DNA of 64,000 bases from Blastococcus sp. CT_GayMR19 (lineage in GTDB: Bacteria; Actinomycetota; Actinomycetes; Mycobacteriales; Geodermatophilaceae). The notes beneath the pieces were generated by a model. That model ran no database searches. It saw only the letters and a program-made list of their open reading frames with translations, and was not told where the DNA came from. The translations under genes were made by a program, and so were the position numbers. How positions within the stretch are numbered: position 1 is the stretch's first letter; every line of letters begins with the position of its first letter. Below are positions 1-8,596 of this stretch, one piece after another. The stretch covers positions 372,001 through 436,000 of the forward strand of contig NZ_SPQL01000002.1 in NCBI RefSeq assembly GCF_004570385.1, given 5' to 3'.

Positions 1-1
1 G

Positions 2-2062
2 GCCAACGTGCTCGGCGGCTGCGCCATCGGTCTGGTCATCGCGGTGCACGACGGCCGCCTGCGCCCGCGGGCGCTGCTGGAGGAAGCGTTCGGCGGCCAG
101 GCCGCGGTGCCGATGGTCGTCACGGTCGGCCTCGTCGCCGTCACCAGCCTGGACGCCTCGGCGGAGAGCGCGTGGCTGCTCGCCGGGTTCGGCCTGCTGC
201 TGCTGCTCGCCTACCGGGCCTACGCCTCGCTCGCGGACCGGCACCTCAACCTGGAGCGGCTCTACCGGTTCAGCCAGCTCGTGAGCACGTCACCCGAGAT
301 CGACCAGGTCATGAGCACCGTCCTCGGGGAGGCGCGTGAGCTGTTGCGGTCCGACCGCGCGTCGGCGGCGTTCGTCGGCCCCGACGGCGGGCTGATCGCC
401 CGCGTGCGCCTCGGTGCCAGCGGCCGGCTCGCACGCTCGGAGGAGCCCTCCACCCCCGAGGACGACTGGGTGCTCCAGCACGTCGTCGCGGGTGGGCAGC
501 CGCTGCTCATGCCGCGGACCACGCGTGACCCCGACGCCCGGCGCTGGCTCGCCACCTACGGCATGCGCGAGGCGGTGGCGGTCCCCCTCAAGGGCGGGAC
601 CGGCGTCGTCGGCGTGCTCGTCGTCGCCGACCGGCAGGGCGAGGTCCGGACGTTCGAGCAGAACGACGTCCTCCTGCTGGAGACCGTCGCCAACCAGGCC
701 GGTGTGGCACTGCGCAACGGCGAGCTGATCGGGCAGCTGCGTCACGAGGCCCTGCACGACGCCCTCACGGGGCTGCCGAACCGGACCAACCTGCAGCGGC
801 GCCTGGGCTCCGCGCTGGACGACGTCCGGACCGGTCGCACGACCGGCGCGGCGGTGATGATCCTCGACCTCGACGACTTCAAGGAGGTCAACGACACCCT
901 GGGGCACCAGCAGGGTGATCTGCTCCTGGTCGAGGTGGCCGCCCGCCTGACCGCGGCGGTCGGCGCGGCCGGCTCGGTCGCGCGGCTCGGCGGCGACGAG
1001 TTCGCGATCCTCGTGCCGGACAGCGCGGACGAGAACCGGGTGCTCCGCGTCGGCCGCCGGGTGCTCCGTGCCCTCGAGCAGCCGGTGTCGCTGGACGGTC
1101 TCGAGGTGGAGGTCGGCGGCTCCATGGGCATCGCCCTGGCCCCCGCCCACGCCGACGACCCGGCCGCCCTGCTCAAGCGGGCCGACATGGCGATGTACGA
1201 CGCCAAGACGTCCACCCGTGGCCTGCGGCTCTACGAGCCCGAGCTCGACACGAACAACCCCCGCCGGCTGACGCTCGTCTCGGAGCTGCGCACGGCACTG
1301 CAGAGCGGCGGGATCCAGGTCCACGTGCAGCCGCAGGGCCGGCTGTCCGGCGGCCAGGTCGTCCAGGTGGAGGCGCTGGCCCGCTGGCGCCACCCCGAGC
1401 TCGGCAACATCGCCCCCGACGAGTTCATCCCCATCGCCGAGCGCAGCGGTCTCATCGGCCCGCTGACGACCTACGTGCTCGACTCCTCGCTGGCCGCCTG
1501 CGCGCAGTGGCGCGCGAACGGTCACGACATCGGCGTGGCGGTCAACCTGTCCACGCGCAGCCTGCACGACGCCGACCTCGTCGAGGAGGTGGACCGGCTG
1601 CTCCGGCGGCACGGCGTGCCCGCGCACCGGCTGACGCTGGAGGTCACGGAGGGCTCGGTCATGGCCGACCCCGCCCGCGCGGTCGCGCTGCTGCACCGGC
1701 TGCGCGATCTCGGCGTCCGCCTCTCGGTGGACGACTTCGGCACCGGCTACTCCTCGCTGTCCTACCTCAAGCGCCTGCCGGTGCAGGAGGTCAAGATCGA
1801 CCGCAGCTTCATCACGTCGCTGCGCGAGGGCAGCGAGGACGTCGCGATCGTCCGGGCGATCGTCGACCTCGGCCGGCACCTGCAGCTGGAGGTCGTCGCC
1901 GAGGGCATCGAGGACCAGGAGACGTGGGACCTGCTCGCGTCGATGGGCTGCGACCTCGGGCAGGGCTGGCACCTCGGCCGGCCGATGCCCAGCGAGGAGC
2001 TGCAGCCCTGGCTCCGGACCCGGGACAGCGCACGGTCCCGCGGCGGCCTCCGCGCCGTCTGA
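2..2062 (+). CDS. GAF-GGDEF-EAL cyclic-di-GMP signalling protein (5' partial)
   Basis: Membrane-linked protein that makes and/or degrades cyclic-di-GMP. The reading frame is open to the window edge, so the true start probably lies upstream; the first start codon visible is GTG at 8. Counting from there, residues 1-75 contain the last hydrophobic segments of a membrane domain, about 85-240 a GAF domain, about 250-410 a GGDEF domain with an intact GGDEF near residue 328, and about 420-670 an EAL domain with EAL at 455-457, EVTEG, DDFGTGYSSL and a QGWHLGRP end. Both catalytic signatures look intact, so both activities are possible; which dominates cannot be told. It ends before a convergent-free gap and the next + strand gene. 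Confidence 0.93.
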   Translation, partial: ANVLGGCAIGLVIAVHDGRLRPRALLEEAFGGQAAVPMVVTVGLVAVTSLDASAESAWLLAGFGLLLLLAYRAYASLADRHLNLERLYRFSQLVSTSPEIDQVMSTVLGEARELLRSDRASAAFVGPDGGLIARVRLGASGRLARSEEPSTPEDDWVLQHVVAGGQPLLMPRTTRDPDARRWLATYGMREAVAVPLKGGTGVVGVLVVADRQGEVRTFEQNDVLLLETVANQAGVALRNGELIGQLRHEALHDALTGLPNRTNLQRRLGSALDDVRTGRTTGAAVMILDLDDFKEVNDTLGHQQGDLLLVEVAARLTAAVGAAGSVARLGGDEFAILVPDSADENRVLRVGRRVLRALEQPVSLDGLEVEVGGSMGIALAPAHADDPAALLKRADMAMYDAKTSTRGLRLYEPELDTNNPRRLTLVSELRTALQSGGIQVHVQPQGRLSGGQVVQVEALARWRHPELGNIAPDEFIPIAERSGLIGPLTTYVLDSSLAACAQWRANGHDIGVAVNLSTRSLHDADLVEEVDRLLRRHGVPAHRLTLEVTEGSVMADPARAVALLHRLRDLGVRLSVDDFGTGYSSLSYLKRLPVQEVKIDRSFITSLREGSEDVAIVRAIVDLGRHLQLEVVAEGIEDQETWDLLASMGCDLGQGWHLGRPMPSEELQPWLRTRDSARSRGGLRAV

Positions 2063-2162
2063 TCCCCGCGGCGGCCCCCGCGCCGGCTGGGCCCCGCGGC
2101 GACCCCGCGCCGTGGTACGACGAGCCCGGCGGACGACGGTTCCGAGGAAGGGAACTCGGGCG

Positions 2163-2552
2163 ATGGCGACCTGGGACGACGTGGCGCGCATCTGCCTGGC
2201 CCTGCCGGCGGCCACCGAGGGGACCTCGCGGGGCTGGCGCCAGTGGCAGGTCCGCGACAAGGCGTTCGTCTGGGAGCGCCCGCTGGGCAAGAAGGACGTG
2301 ACCGAGCTCGGCGACGCGGCGCCCACCGGTCCGGTCGTCGCGGCCCACGTCCCCGACGAGGGTGCGAAGCACGCGCTGATCGCCGAGGAGCCCGACGTCT
2401 ACTTCACGACGTCGCACTTCGACGGCTACCCCGCGGTGCTGTGCCGACTGGAGGAGATCGACGAGCAGTCGCTCACCGAGCTGGCCGCCGAGGCGTGGGC
2501 CTGCCGCGCACCCCGGCGGCTGCTCGCGGAGCATCCCGTCCGGCCCGACTAG
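2163..2552 (+). CDS. MmcQ/YjbR family protein
   Basis: Small soluble protein of 129 residues resembling the MmcQ/YjbR (DUF419-like, CyaY-fold) family, whose members are thought to bind DNA but have no agreed biochemical role. The start ATG is preceded by a purine-rich GAGGAAGGGAAC. Family-like features are the opening helix (WDDVARICLALPAA), a central basic and aromatic strand (KAFVWERP) and a late FDGYPAVL turn. Its stop overlaps the 3' end of the convergent DUF1028 gene by 4 bases. Family membership is fairly clear; function is unknown. Confidence 0.8.
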   Translation: MATWDDVARICLALPAATEGTSRGWRQWQVRDKAFVWERPLGKKDVTELGDAAPTGPVVAAHVPDEGAKHALIAEEPDVYFTTSHFDGYPAVLCRLEEIDEQSLTELAAEAWACRAPRRLLAEHPVRPD

Positions 2553-3445
2553 GGAGCGGGCACGATCCGCTCGATGACGTCCGCGGGCATCAGGCCGGCC
2601 TTGCCGAAGCGGCGGGCCGCCTCCAGGAACTGCGGGGCGCTGGCCGCGAGCTCCCCGAGCATCTCGCGGGCGGCGTCCTCCCGTCCGGCCAGCGCCGCGA
2701 CGACCGCGCGCCACATCAGCTGATCGGGCTCCGTCACCGGGTCCATCGGCCGCAGCAGCTCGAGCTCCCGGTCGGCGGTGACCGGGTCGCCGTCGATGGC
2801 CTGCTGGAAGGCGCGCACGACGTCCTGGTACCGGGCGCGGGTGACGAGCAGGGCGGCGAGGGCGGCCACCGGATCGGGCGAGTCGTCGACCCGGAGGTCC
2901 ACGACGGTGTCGTGCCACGGTCGGCCCGTGGTGGAGGACCGGATCACCAGGATGGCCGCGGACCGCCGTCCCCGGAAGTCGCCGCCGGCCTCCTCCGCCG
3001 CCAGCAGAGCGTTGAGCAGCCGCTGTGCCAGCGGGCCGCCCGAGCCCTCGAATCGCTCGACCATCGACTCCCACACCGCCGGGGAGGCGGCCATGTTGGC
3101 CAGGGCGACGGAGGTGTCCCCGACGAGGTGGCCGGCGGACTCGACGCACTGGTCCCCGGTGTACGCGGCCAGGTCGCCGTTCACCCCCAGGACGGCGACC
3201 TGCCGCCGTTGCGGCTGCGGGTCGACGCTGCTCAGTGCCGTCAGCACCTCCTGCGCGGTGAACCCTCCCTGCAGCAGCTCGAGCCCGACGGAGCCGTACA
3301 TCGGCTCGGCCATCGACTGGGTGGCGATGACGCCGTGGCCGGGCAGGGCGAAGGGCACGCTGCTGCCGACGGCGAACGCCTGGGACTGGGTGGCGACCCC
3401 CATCTCCCCGGTCGCGGCGTCGCGGGCGACGATCGAGTAGGTCAC
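2549..3445 (-). CDS. DUF1028 domain protein (Ntn-hydrolase-like)
   Basis: A 298-residue protein of the DUF1028 family, which has an Ntn-hydrolase-like fold and is predicted to be an amidohydrolase or peptidase of unknown substrate. The N-terminus MTYSIVARDAATGEMGVATQ and the following SQAFAVGSSVP are typical: family members begin with a threonine or serine strand and a G-V-x-TQS segment. About residues 230-298 form an alanine-rich helical tail resembling the peptidoglycan-binding-like or TPR-like C-terminal part seen in longer members. It runs convergent to the MmcQ/YjbR gene with a 4-base overlap. No operon partner is visible on this strand. Confidence 0.85.
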   Translation of the reverse strand: MTYSIVARDAATGEMGVATQSQAFAVGSSVPFALPGHGVIATQSMAEPMYGSVGLELLQGGFTAQEVLTALSSVDPQPQRRQVAVLGVNGDLAAYTGDQCVESAGHLVGDTSVALANMAASPAVWESMVERFEGSGGPLAQRLLNALLAAEEAGGDFRGRRSAAILVIRSSTTGRPWHDTVVDLRVDDSPDPVAALAALLVTRARYQDVVRAFQQAIDGDPVTADRELELLRPMDPVTEPDQLMWRAVVAALAGREDAAREMLGELAASAPQFLEAARRFGKAGLMPADVIERIVPAP

Positions 3446-3606
3446 CCGGCAGGCCTACCTGCCCCTCCTCCCGGGCACAAGCCTGCTTGCTGTCCGCAAC
3501 ATCAGTTCCACCGTCGGTAAAGCCCTGGTCCCCGAAGGCCACGCGGTGTACAACCTCCAGCGTCATCGGGTCACGGCGGCCCGGAAGAGCAGTGGGAGGT
3601 ACCCCC

Positions 3607-4095
3607 TTGAAGCAGACCTACCGTGTCCTGGCCGGACTGATCGCGCTGGGGGTGCTCGTGCAGGCGGGGTCCGTCGCCTACGGCTGGTTCGACGCCATCT
3701 CCGCCGTCGACGCGGGCACGGTCATCGACGGGAACTACGAGGGCAACGCCGGCCACATGCTGCACGGCATGATCGGCATGATGGTCATGCCGCTGCTCGG
3801 GCTGATCCTCCTGATCCTGTCCTTCGTGGCCGCGAAGTCCATCCCGCAGGCCCGGAAGTGGGCCGGGATCGTGTTCGGCCTCATCGTGCTCCAGGTGGCC
3901 CTGGCGTTCGCCGCCTTCAGCGCGCCGATCATCGGGGCGCTCCACGGGATCAACGCCCTGGTCCTCTTCGGCGCCGCGGCGCGGGCGGGCGCCCTGACGC
4001 GGGCCGCCGGTGCCGGCGGTCACGGCGCCCCCGCGGGTGCCGTCCCGAGCCAGCGGACCGGGACGAGTGCGACGGGATCCTCCCTCCCTGCCTGA
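3607..4095 (+). CDS. small multi-spanning membrane protein (DUF6220-like)
   Basis: Predicted inner-membrane protein of 162 residues with about four hydrophobic helices (residues roughly 5-25, 55-75, 83-105, 108-128) and a hydrophilic Gly/Ala/Ser tail. It resembles the DUF6220 group by its opening KQTYRVLAGLIALGVLVQAG; no function is known. A TTG start at 3607 is chosen because GTGGGAGGT lies just upstream and the hydrophobic start follows directly; the open frame extends to 3487 without a better site. Its last codons overlap the multicopper oxidase start by 29 bases, suggesting cotranscription and possibly a shared role at the cell surface. Confidence 0.7.
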   Translation: MKQTYRVLAGLIALGVLVQAGSVAYGWFDAISAVDAGTVIDGNYEGNAGHMLHGMIGMMVMPLLGLILLILSFVAAKSIPQARKWAGIVFGLIVLQVALAFAAFSAPIIGALHGINALVLFGAAARAGALTRAAGAGGHGAPAGAVPSQRTGTSATGSSLPA

Positions 4096-5536
4096 CCGGA
4101 TCCGTCGCCGCTGGCGGCTTCTCACCTCGCTCCTCCTGCTCGTCGTGGGCCTGGGTCTCGCCGGCTGGTACTGGTCGGCGAGCCTGGTGCCATCGACGTA
4201 CTCCGTCATGGACATGGGCCACATGGACTACGGCGGGGGCCCCACGCACGCGCACGGGGCGGGCCGCAGCGTCGCCGAGCTGACCGGCCCGGCGAGCGGC
4301 GAGCCGGACGTCGCCGTGGAGCTGGCCGCCCGCCAGGAGTCCGTCGAGCTGGCCGGCGGGGAGCGGATCGAGGGCTACACGCTCAACGGCACCTCGCCCG
4401 GGCCCGCGATCGAGGCCCGGCAGGGTGACCTGGTGCAGGTCACCCTCACCAACGTCGACGTGCCGGACGGCGTCACCCTGCACTGGCACGGGGTCGACGT
4501 GCCGAACGCCGAGGACGGCGTCGCCGGGGTGACCCAGGACGCGGTCCAGCCCGGCGAGGACCACGTCTACCGCTTCCTCGCCGAGGACGCCGGGACGTAC
4601 TGGTACCACTCCCACCAGGTGTCGCACGTCCAGGTGCGCGGCGGACTGTTCGGCACGCTGGTGGTGCGGCCGCCCCGTGTGCCCGACGAGCAGGACGTCG
4701 TCGCGGCGGTGCACACCTACGACGGCCGGCGCACGATCGGCGGGCGCACCGGCGTCAGCCAGGTGGACGCCGAGGCCGGGGAACCGGTCCGCGTGCGCGT
4801 GGTCAACACCGACAACAGCCCGCTGCGGGCCTGGGTCAGTGGCTCGCCGTTCCGGGTCGTCGCCGTGGACGGCACCGACGTCACCGGGCCGGCCGAGCTC
4901 CGCGAGGAGGGTGTCGTCGTGACCGCCGGCGGCCGCGTGGACCTCCTGGTCACCGCGCCGGCGCGGATCGACACCGGCGGGGGGTCGGCGCTGGTGGTGG
5001 GCCCCGAGGGCTCTGAGGTACCGGCCCGTCCGGCCCCCGACCGCCAGGTCGACCTGCTGGAGTACGGCAGCCCGGTGGCGCTCCCCTTCGACCCCGCGTC
5101 CGCGGACCGCCGGTTCGGCTACGAGATCGGGCGCCGGATCGGCCTCCTGGACGGCAAGCCCGGCTTCTGGTGGACGGTCAACGGCCGCCTCTACCCCGAC
5201 ATCCCGATGTTCCACGTCGAGGAGGGCGACGTCGTGCGGATGACGATCACGAACGACAGCGGCGACGTGCACCCGATGCACCTGCACGGCCATCACGCCG
5301 TCGTCCTGTCCCGCGACGGGGTTCCGGCCTCCGGCAGCCAGTGGTGGGTCGACTCGCTGAACGTCGAGGACGGCGAGAGCTACGAGATCGCCTTCGTCGC
5401 CGACAACCCGGGCATCTGGATGGACCACTGCCACCATCTCGACCACGCCCGCGACGGCCTGATCGCCCACCTGGCCTACGCCGGGGTCACCGAGCCCTTC
5501 CGCATCGGCGGAGCAGCGCACAACGAGCCGGAGTAG
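4067..5536 (+). CDS. multicopper oxidase (laccase-like)
   Basis: Secreted or membrane-anchored multicopper oxidase of 489 residues that would oxidise metal ions or phenolic substrates and reduce oxygen to water. The N-terminus has an arginine-rich stretch then one hydrophobic helix (LLTSLLLLVVGLGLAGWYW), a signal anchor. All four copper motifs are present in order: LHWHG, WYHSHQ, HPMHLHGHH and HCHHLDH. The residue four after the last motif His is Leu, not Met, as in high-potential laccases. A Met/His-rich stretch after the anchor (MDMGHMDYGG) could bind copper. GTG codons at 4010, 4037 and 4067 are all in frame; 4067 gives the smallest overlap with the preceding gene and has a weak GGGA upstream, so the start is uncertain. 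Confidence 0.9.
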   Translation: MRRDPPSLPDRIRRRWRLLTSLLLLVVGLGLAGWYWSASLVPSTYSVMDMGHMDYGGGPTHAHGAGRSVAELTGPASGEPDVAVELAARQESVELAGGERIEGYTLNGTSPGPAIEARQGDLVQVTLTNVDVPDGVTLHWHGVDVPNAEDGVAGVTQDAVQPGEDHVYRFLAEDAGTYWYHSHQVSHVQVRGGLFGTLVVRPPRVPDEQDVVAAVHTYDGRRTIGGRTGVSQVDAEAGEPVRVRVVNTDNSPLRAWVSGSPFRVVAVDGTDVTGPAELREEGVVVTAGGRVDLLVTAPARIDTGGGSALVVGPEGSEVPARPAPDRQVDLLEYGSPVALPFDPASADRRFGYEIGRRIGLLDGKPGFWWTVNGRLYPDIPMFHVEEGDVVRMTITNDSGDVHPMHLHGHHAVVLSRDGVPASGSQWWVDSLNVEDGESYEIAFVADNPGIWMDHCHHLDHARDGLIAHLAYAGVTEPFRIGGAAHNEPE

Positions 5537-5555
5537 CCGGGCCCGGCCGCGGACG

Positions 5556-6608
5556 TCAGGCGGGGGCACCCGCGGCGGCCGCGACCGCCTTGAGATGGCG
5601 CTGCTTCTCGGCCTCGGGCAGGAAGCTCGCCCGGAAGCTGTTCTCCGCCAGGGTGCGCCGCTGCCCGGCGGTCAGCCCGAGCGCGCGGGTCACCGCCGTC
5701 ACGTTGTCGTGCAGGTACCCGCCGAAGTACGCCGGGTCGTCGGAGTGGACCGACACGAGGAGGCCGGCGTCGAGCATGCGGCGCAACGGGTGGTCCGCCA
5801 TCCGGTCCACGCAGCGCAGCGCCACGTTCGACAGCGGGCACACCGTCAGCGGCACCTGCTCCTCCCGCAGCCGGGCGACGAGCGAGGCGTCCTCCAGGCT
5901 GCGGATGCCGTGGTCGATCCGCTCCGCGCCGAGCCCGTCGAGGGCCGACTCCACGTAGGCGGGCGGCCCCTCCTCCCCCGCGTGCGCCACCCGGTGCAGC
6001 CCCGCGTCGGCGGCGAGGGCGTAGGCGCGCTCGAACAGCTCCGGCGGCCGGCCGACCTCGGCGCTGTCCAGGCCCACGCCGACGATCACGTCGCGGTACG
6101 GCAGCAGTTGCGGGACCAGCGCCTCGGCCTCGGCGGGGTCGCGGTCGCGCAGGAAGCAGACGATCGCGCGCGCCGTGAGCCCGTGCCGCTGCTCCGCCGT
6201 CCGGAACGCCTCGCCCAGACCCGCCATGACGACCTCGAGCGGCACCCCCCGGCTGGTGTGCGCCTGCGGGTCGACGAAGACCTCGGCGTGCCGGACGCCC
6301 TGCGCCGCCGCCCGCGCGAAGTAGGCGTGCGCCAGGTCGGCGAAGTCCTCCGGCGTCCGGAGCACGGCGCTCAGCTCGTAGTACAGGTCGAGGAAGGACT
6401 GCAGGTCGGAGAACGCGTAGGCCTGCCGCAGCTCGTCGAGACCGGCGTATCGGAGCGGAGTCCGGTTGCGGGCAGCCAGGGCCACGGCGAGTTCCGGCTC
6501 CAGCGTGCCCTCGAGGTGCACGTGCAGTTCGGCAGTCGGCAACGCCGGGACGCCGTCTCCCTGACCGTCGAGCGCACCCCGCTCGTCGGGTCCGTAGGGC
6601 GGGGCCAT
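5556..6608 (-). CDS. adenosine/adenine deaminase family protein, probably adenine deaminase
   Basis: Zinc-dependent purine deaminase of 350 residues in the amidohydrolase superfamily, acting in cytosolic purine salvage. Zinc and catalytic motifs are visible: ELHVHLEG near residue 28, VAHAGEEGP in the middle, a following IDHGIRSLED, and SVHSDDPAYFGGYL near the end. The segments DPQAHTSRGVP, GLDSAEVG and HAGEEGPP match the bacterial adenine deaminase (Aah1-like) branch better than classical adenosine deaminase, which lacks the EEGPP context; this specificity is inference. It is divergent from the ice-binding protein gene across about 200 bases. Confidence 0.88.
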   Translation of the reverse strand: MAPPYGPDERGALDGQGDGVPALPTAELHVHLEGTLEPELAVALAARNRTPLRYAGLDELRQAYAFSDLQSFLDLYYELSAVLRTPEDFADLAHAYFARAAAQGVRHAEVFVDPQAHTSRGVPLEVVMAGLGEAFRTAEQRHGLTARAIVCFLRDRDPAEAEALVPQLLPYRDVIVGVGLDSAEVGRPPELFERAYALAADAGLHRVAHAGEEGPPAYVESALDGLGAERIDHGIRSLEDASLVARLREEQVPLTVCPLSNVALRCVDRMADHPLRRMLDAGLLVSVHSDDPAYFGGYLHDNVTAVTRALGLTAGQRRTLAENSFRASFLPEAEKQRHLKAVAAAAGAPA

Positions 6609-6696
6609 GGCTGACGAGGCTAGTGGCGGGCGCGTCGGTTGCGGTGCCTGTGATGAAAGTTAGCCGGTGTGGACCAGTACGGGTCGCACATGCATC

Positions 6697-6711
6697 ATCA
6701 CTCAAAGTGAT
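6697..6711. promoter_or_regulatory. short palindrome in the deaminase/ice-binding divergent region
   Basis: ATCACT-CAA-AGTGAT is a perfect inverted repeat with 6-base arms in the gap between two divergent genes. Its size and place fit a regulator binding site, but no known box is matched; the half-site order is opposite to the BldD consensus. Confidence 0.25.
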
Positions 6712-6817
6712 AGATTCGTCCCACCGAGGGCACCTCGTGCACCGGCACTCACGCCGGCGTCGTCTTCAGCGCACCACCACATCCGACCAGTCGAGTGTCG
6801 GAGACGGGAGCGCCGAC

Positions 6818-7741
6818 GTGACGTCGGTTCGCTACAACCACCGCAGCCCCACCGCCCGACCACGCGGCCGAGCCGCTGCGCGCCACGGCGCGGCCGGAAC
6901 CGCGGTCCTGCTCGCCCTCTCCGCCGGCCTCCTGGCCACCGCGGGCAGCGCCCAGGCGGTCGCGACATCGGTCCCGCTGGGCACCGCCGAGCCCTTCGCC
7001 GTGCTGTCCGGGCTGGGGATCACCAGCACCGGACCGACCACTGTGAACGGCGACATCGGGACCTACCCGAACCCCGCGATGGTGGTATCCGGACCGCTCA
7101 TCCTCAACGGCACCGACCACGCGGGCGACGGCGTCACCCAGACCGCCAAGAGCGATCTCACCGCCGCGTACCTCGCTGCGGCCGGGCAGTCACCCGACAC
7201 CACCGTCAGCGCCGACCTCGCGGGCCAGACGCTGACACCCGGGGTCTATTTCAAGAGCGACGGGCTGGAGATCAACGGCCCGTTGCCGCTGACGCTGGAC
7301 GCCAACGGAGACGCGAGCGCAGTGTGGGTCTTCCAGTCCGGCTCGCATCTCACCACGATGCCGAACACCCGGGTCGAGCTGGTGGATGGCGCCCTGGCGT
7401 GCAACGTCTTCTGGCAGGTCACCAGCTCCGCCACACTGGGCGTGAACTCCGCCTTCGTGGGCACCATCCTGACGCTGACGAACAGCTCGCTCAACACCGG
7501 CGCGACCCTTGAAGGCTCGGTGTTCTCCCGCAACGGCGCCGTGACGCTGGACCAGAACACCATCGTGCGGCCGGAGTGCGCGTCAGACGTGACGGCGACA
7601 TACAGCGGCGGAGGCACGGGCGGCACCGGCGGCACCGGCGGCACCGGCGGCCAGGTCACCCGGGTACCGGTCGGCTCGGTCGACGCCGGAGGCGGTCTCG
7701 CGGCCGTCGCCCCCCGGTTCCGTCCGGTCACAGCACGCTGA
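6818..7741 (+). CDS. secreted ice-binding family protein (DUF3494-like)
   Basis: Exported protein of 307 residues with the ice-binding protein (DUF3494) beta-helix domain, found in bacteria that attach to ice or to surfaces. A GTG start at 6818 follows a GGGAG site; a signal peptide with arginines, a hydrophobic core and a SAQAVA cleavage region fills residues 1-47. The body has family landmarks such as PFAVLSGLGITSTGPTTVNG, GDIGTYP, GVYFKS, WVFQSGS and GSVFSRNGAVTLDQNT. The C-terminus is a Gly-Thr-Gly repeat encoded by 9-base units and then VPVGSVDAGGG, with no classical LPxTG. The stop overlaps the class F sortase frame, so the two are probably translated together. Ice binding itself is not shown. 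Confidence 0.88.
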   Translation: MTSVRYNHRSPTARPRGRAAARHGAAGTAVLLALSAGLLATAGSAQAVATSVPLGTAEPFAVLSGLGITSTGPTTVNGDIGTYPNPAMVVSGPLILNGTDHAGDGVTQTAKSDLTAAYLAAAGQSPDTTVSADLAGQTLTPGVYFKSDGLEINGPLPLTLDANGDASAVWVFQSGSHLTTMPNTRVELVDGALACNVFWQVTSSATLGVNSAFVGTILTLTNSSLNTGATLEGSVFSRNGAVTLDQNTIVRPECASDVTATYSGGGTGGTGGTGGTGGQVTRVPVGSVDAGGGLAAVAPRFRPVTAR

Positions 7742-8403
7742 CCACCTTCCCTCCGGCGCCCGCTTCCCGGCGCTGGAGGACACTCCAGGCTTCCCACCCT
7801 CGATGGACGGCGGGCATCGCCGCGCTGGCCGTCGCGCTGGTCGTTGTCACGGCCGGTTGTTCCAGCGAGCCGGCTGCCGAAGCGACGCCCGTCGCTGCGG
7901 GCACCACCGCCGGTTCGCCAGAGGCGGAGCCGGCCGTTCCCGACCCTGTGGTGATGGGGGCGTCCCCGCCGGTCCGCATCCGGATCCCGGCGATCGGCGT
8001 GGACTCCGGGCTCATGGCGCTCGGGTTGCAGTCCGACGGTTCGCTCGAGGTGCCCCCGGAGGGCTTCCCGGCCGGCTGGTACACCGAGGCGCCGACGCCG
8101 GGCGAGCTCGGCCCGGCAATCATCGCAGGGCACGTCGACTGGGACGGCTCCCCCGGGGTCTTCTTCGCACTCCGCGACCTGACCCCGGGGTCGGAGATCG
8201 CCGTCGAGCGGGAGGACGGCAGCACGGCGGTGTTCCGGGTGGAGTCGGTGGCGCAGTTCCCGAAGGGCGACTTCCCCACCGACGCGGTCTATGCCGACCT
8301 CGACCACGCCGGCCTTCGATTGATCACCTGCGGCGGATCCTTCGACCGACAGGCGCGCAGCTACAGCGACAACATCGTCGTCTTCGCCGCACTGAGCAGC
8401 TGA
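7738..8403 (+). CDS. class F sortase
   Basis: Membrane-associated cysteine transpeptidase of about 221 residues that would attach secreted proteins to the wall. Sortase landmarks are IIAGHVDW (catalytic His), LITCGG (catalytic Cys) and RSYSDNIVVFA (Arg). The N-terminus carries a hydrophobic stretch ending VVVTAGC, a lipobox-like site, unusual for a sortase. No ATG, GTG or TTG lies in frame between 7576 and the hydrophobic segment; a CTG at 7738 that overlaps the TGA of the ice-binding gene is the most economical start, the alternative being GTG at 7576 with an improbable Arg-rich leader. The ice-binding protein is the obvious candidate substrate. Confidence 0.83.
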   Translation: MTTFPPAPASRRWRTLQASHPRWTAGIAALAVALVVVTAGCSSEPAAEATPVAAGTTAGSPEAEPAVPDPVVMGASPPVRIRIPAIGVDSGLMALGLQSDGSLEVPPEGFPAGWYTEAPTPGELGPAIIAGHVDWDGSPGVFFALRDLTPGSEIAVEREDGSTAVFRVESVAQFPKGDFPTDAVYADLDHAGLRLITCGGSFDRQARSYSDNIVVFAALSS

Positions 8404-8596
8404 CGGGCGCCTGTCCACACCGACCTCCCGCGCCGAAAATGGTCACCCCCAGTCACGACGAACGGCCTGCGCCCTCGGCCTGCGGATCGCTGAACGGCCG
8501 CTTCACCCCTCCGGGTTGAGGAGGCTACGCCCGAGCCCCCGCGCCGATTACCGTGCGTGATGACCGCAGGCGCGGTCAGACCATGGGGGAAGCACT

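Noticed and set aside
6697-6711. BldD box (a cyclic-di-GMP-dependent regulator site)
   Set aside because: The half-sites are in the wrong order for the BldD consensus; kept only as an unnamed palindrome.
7612-7652. Short regular repeat of about 9 bases, considered as a CRISPR-like or regulatory array
   Set aside because: It is in frame and codes a Gly-Thr-Gly linker in the ice-binding protein; no spacers.
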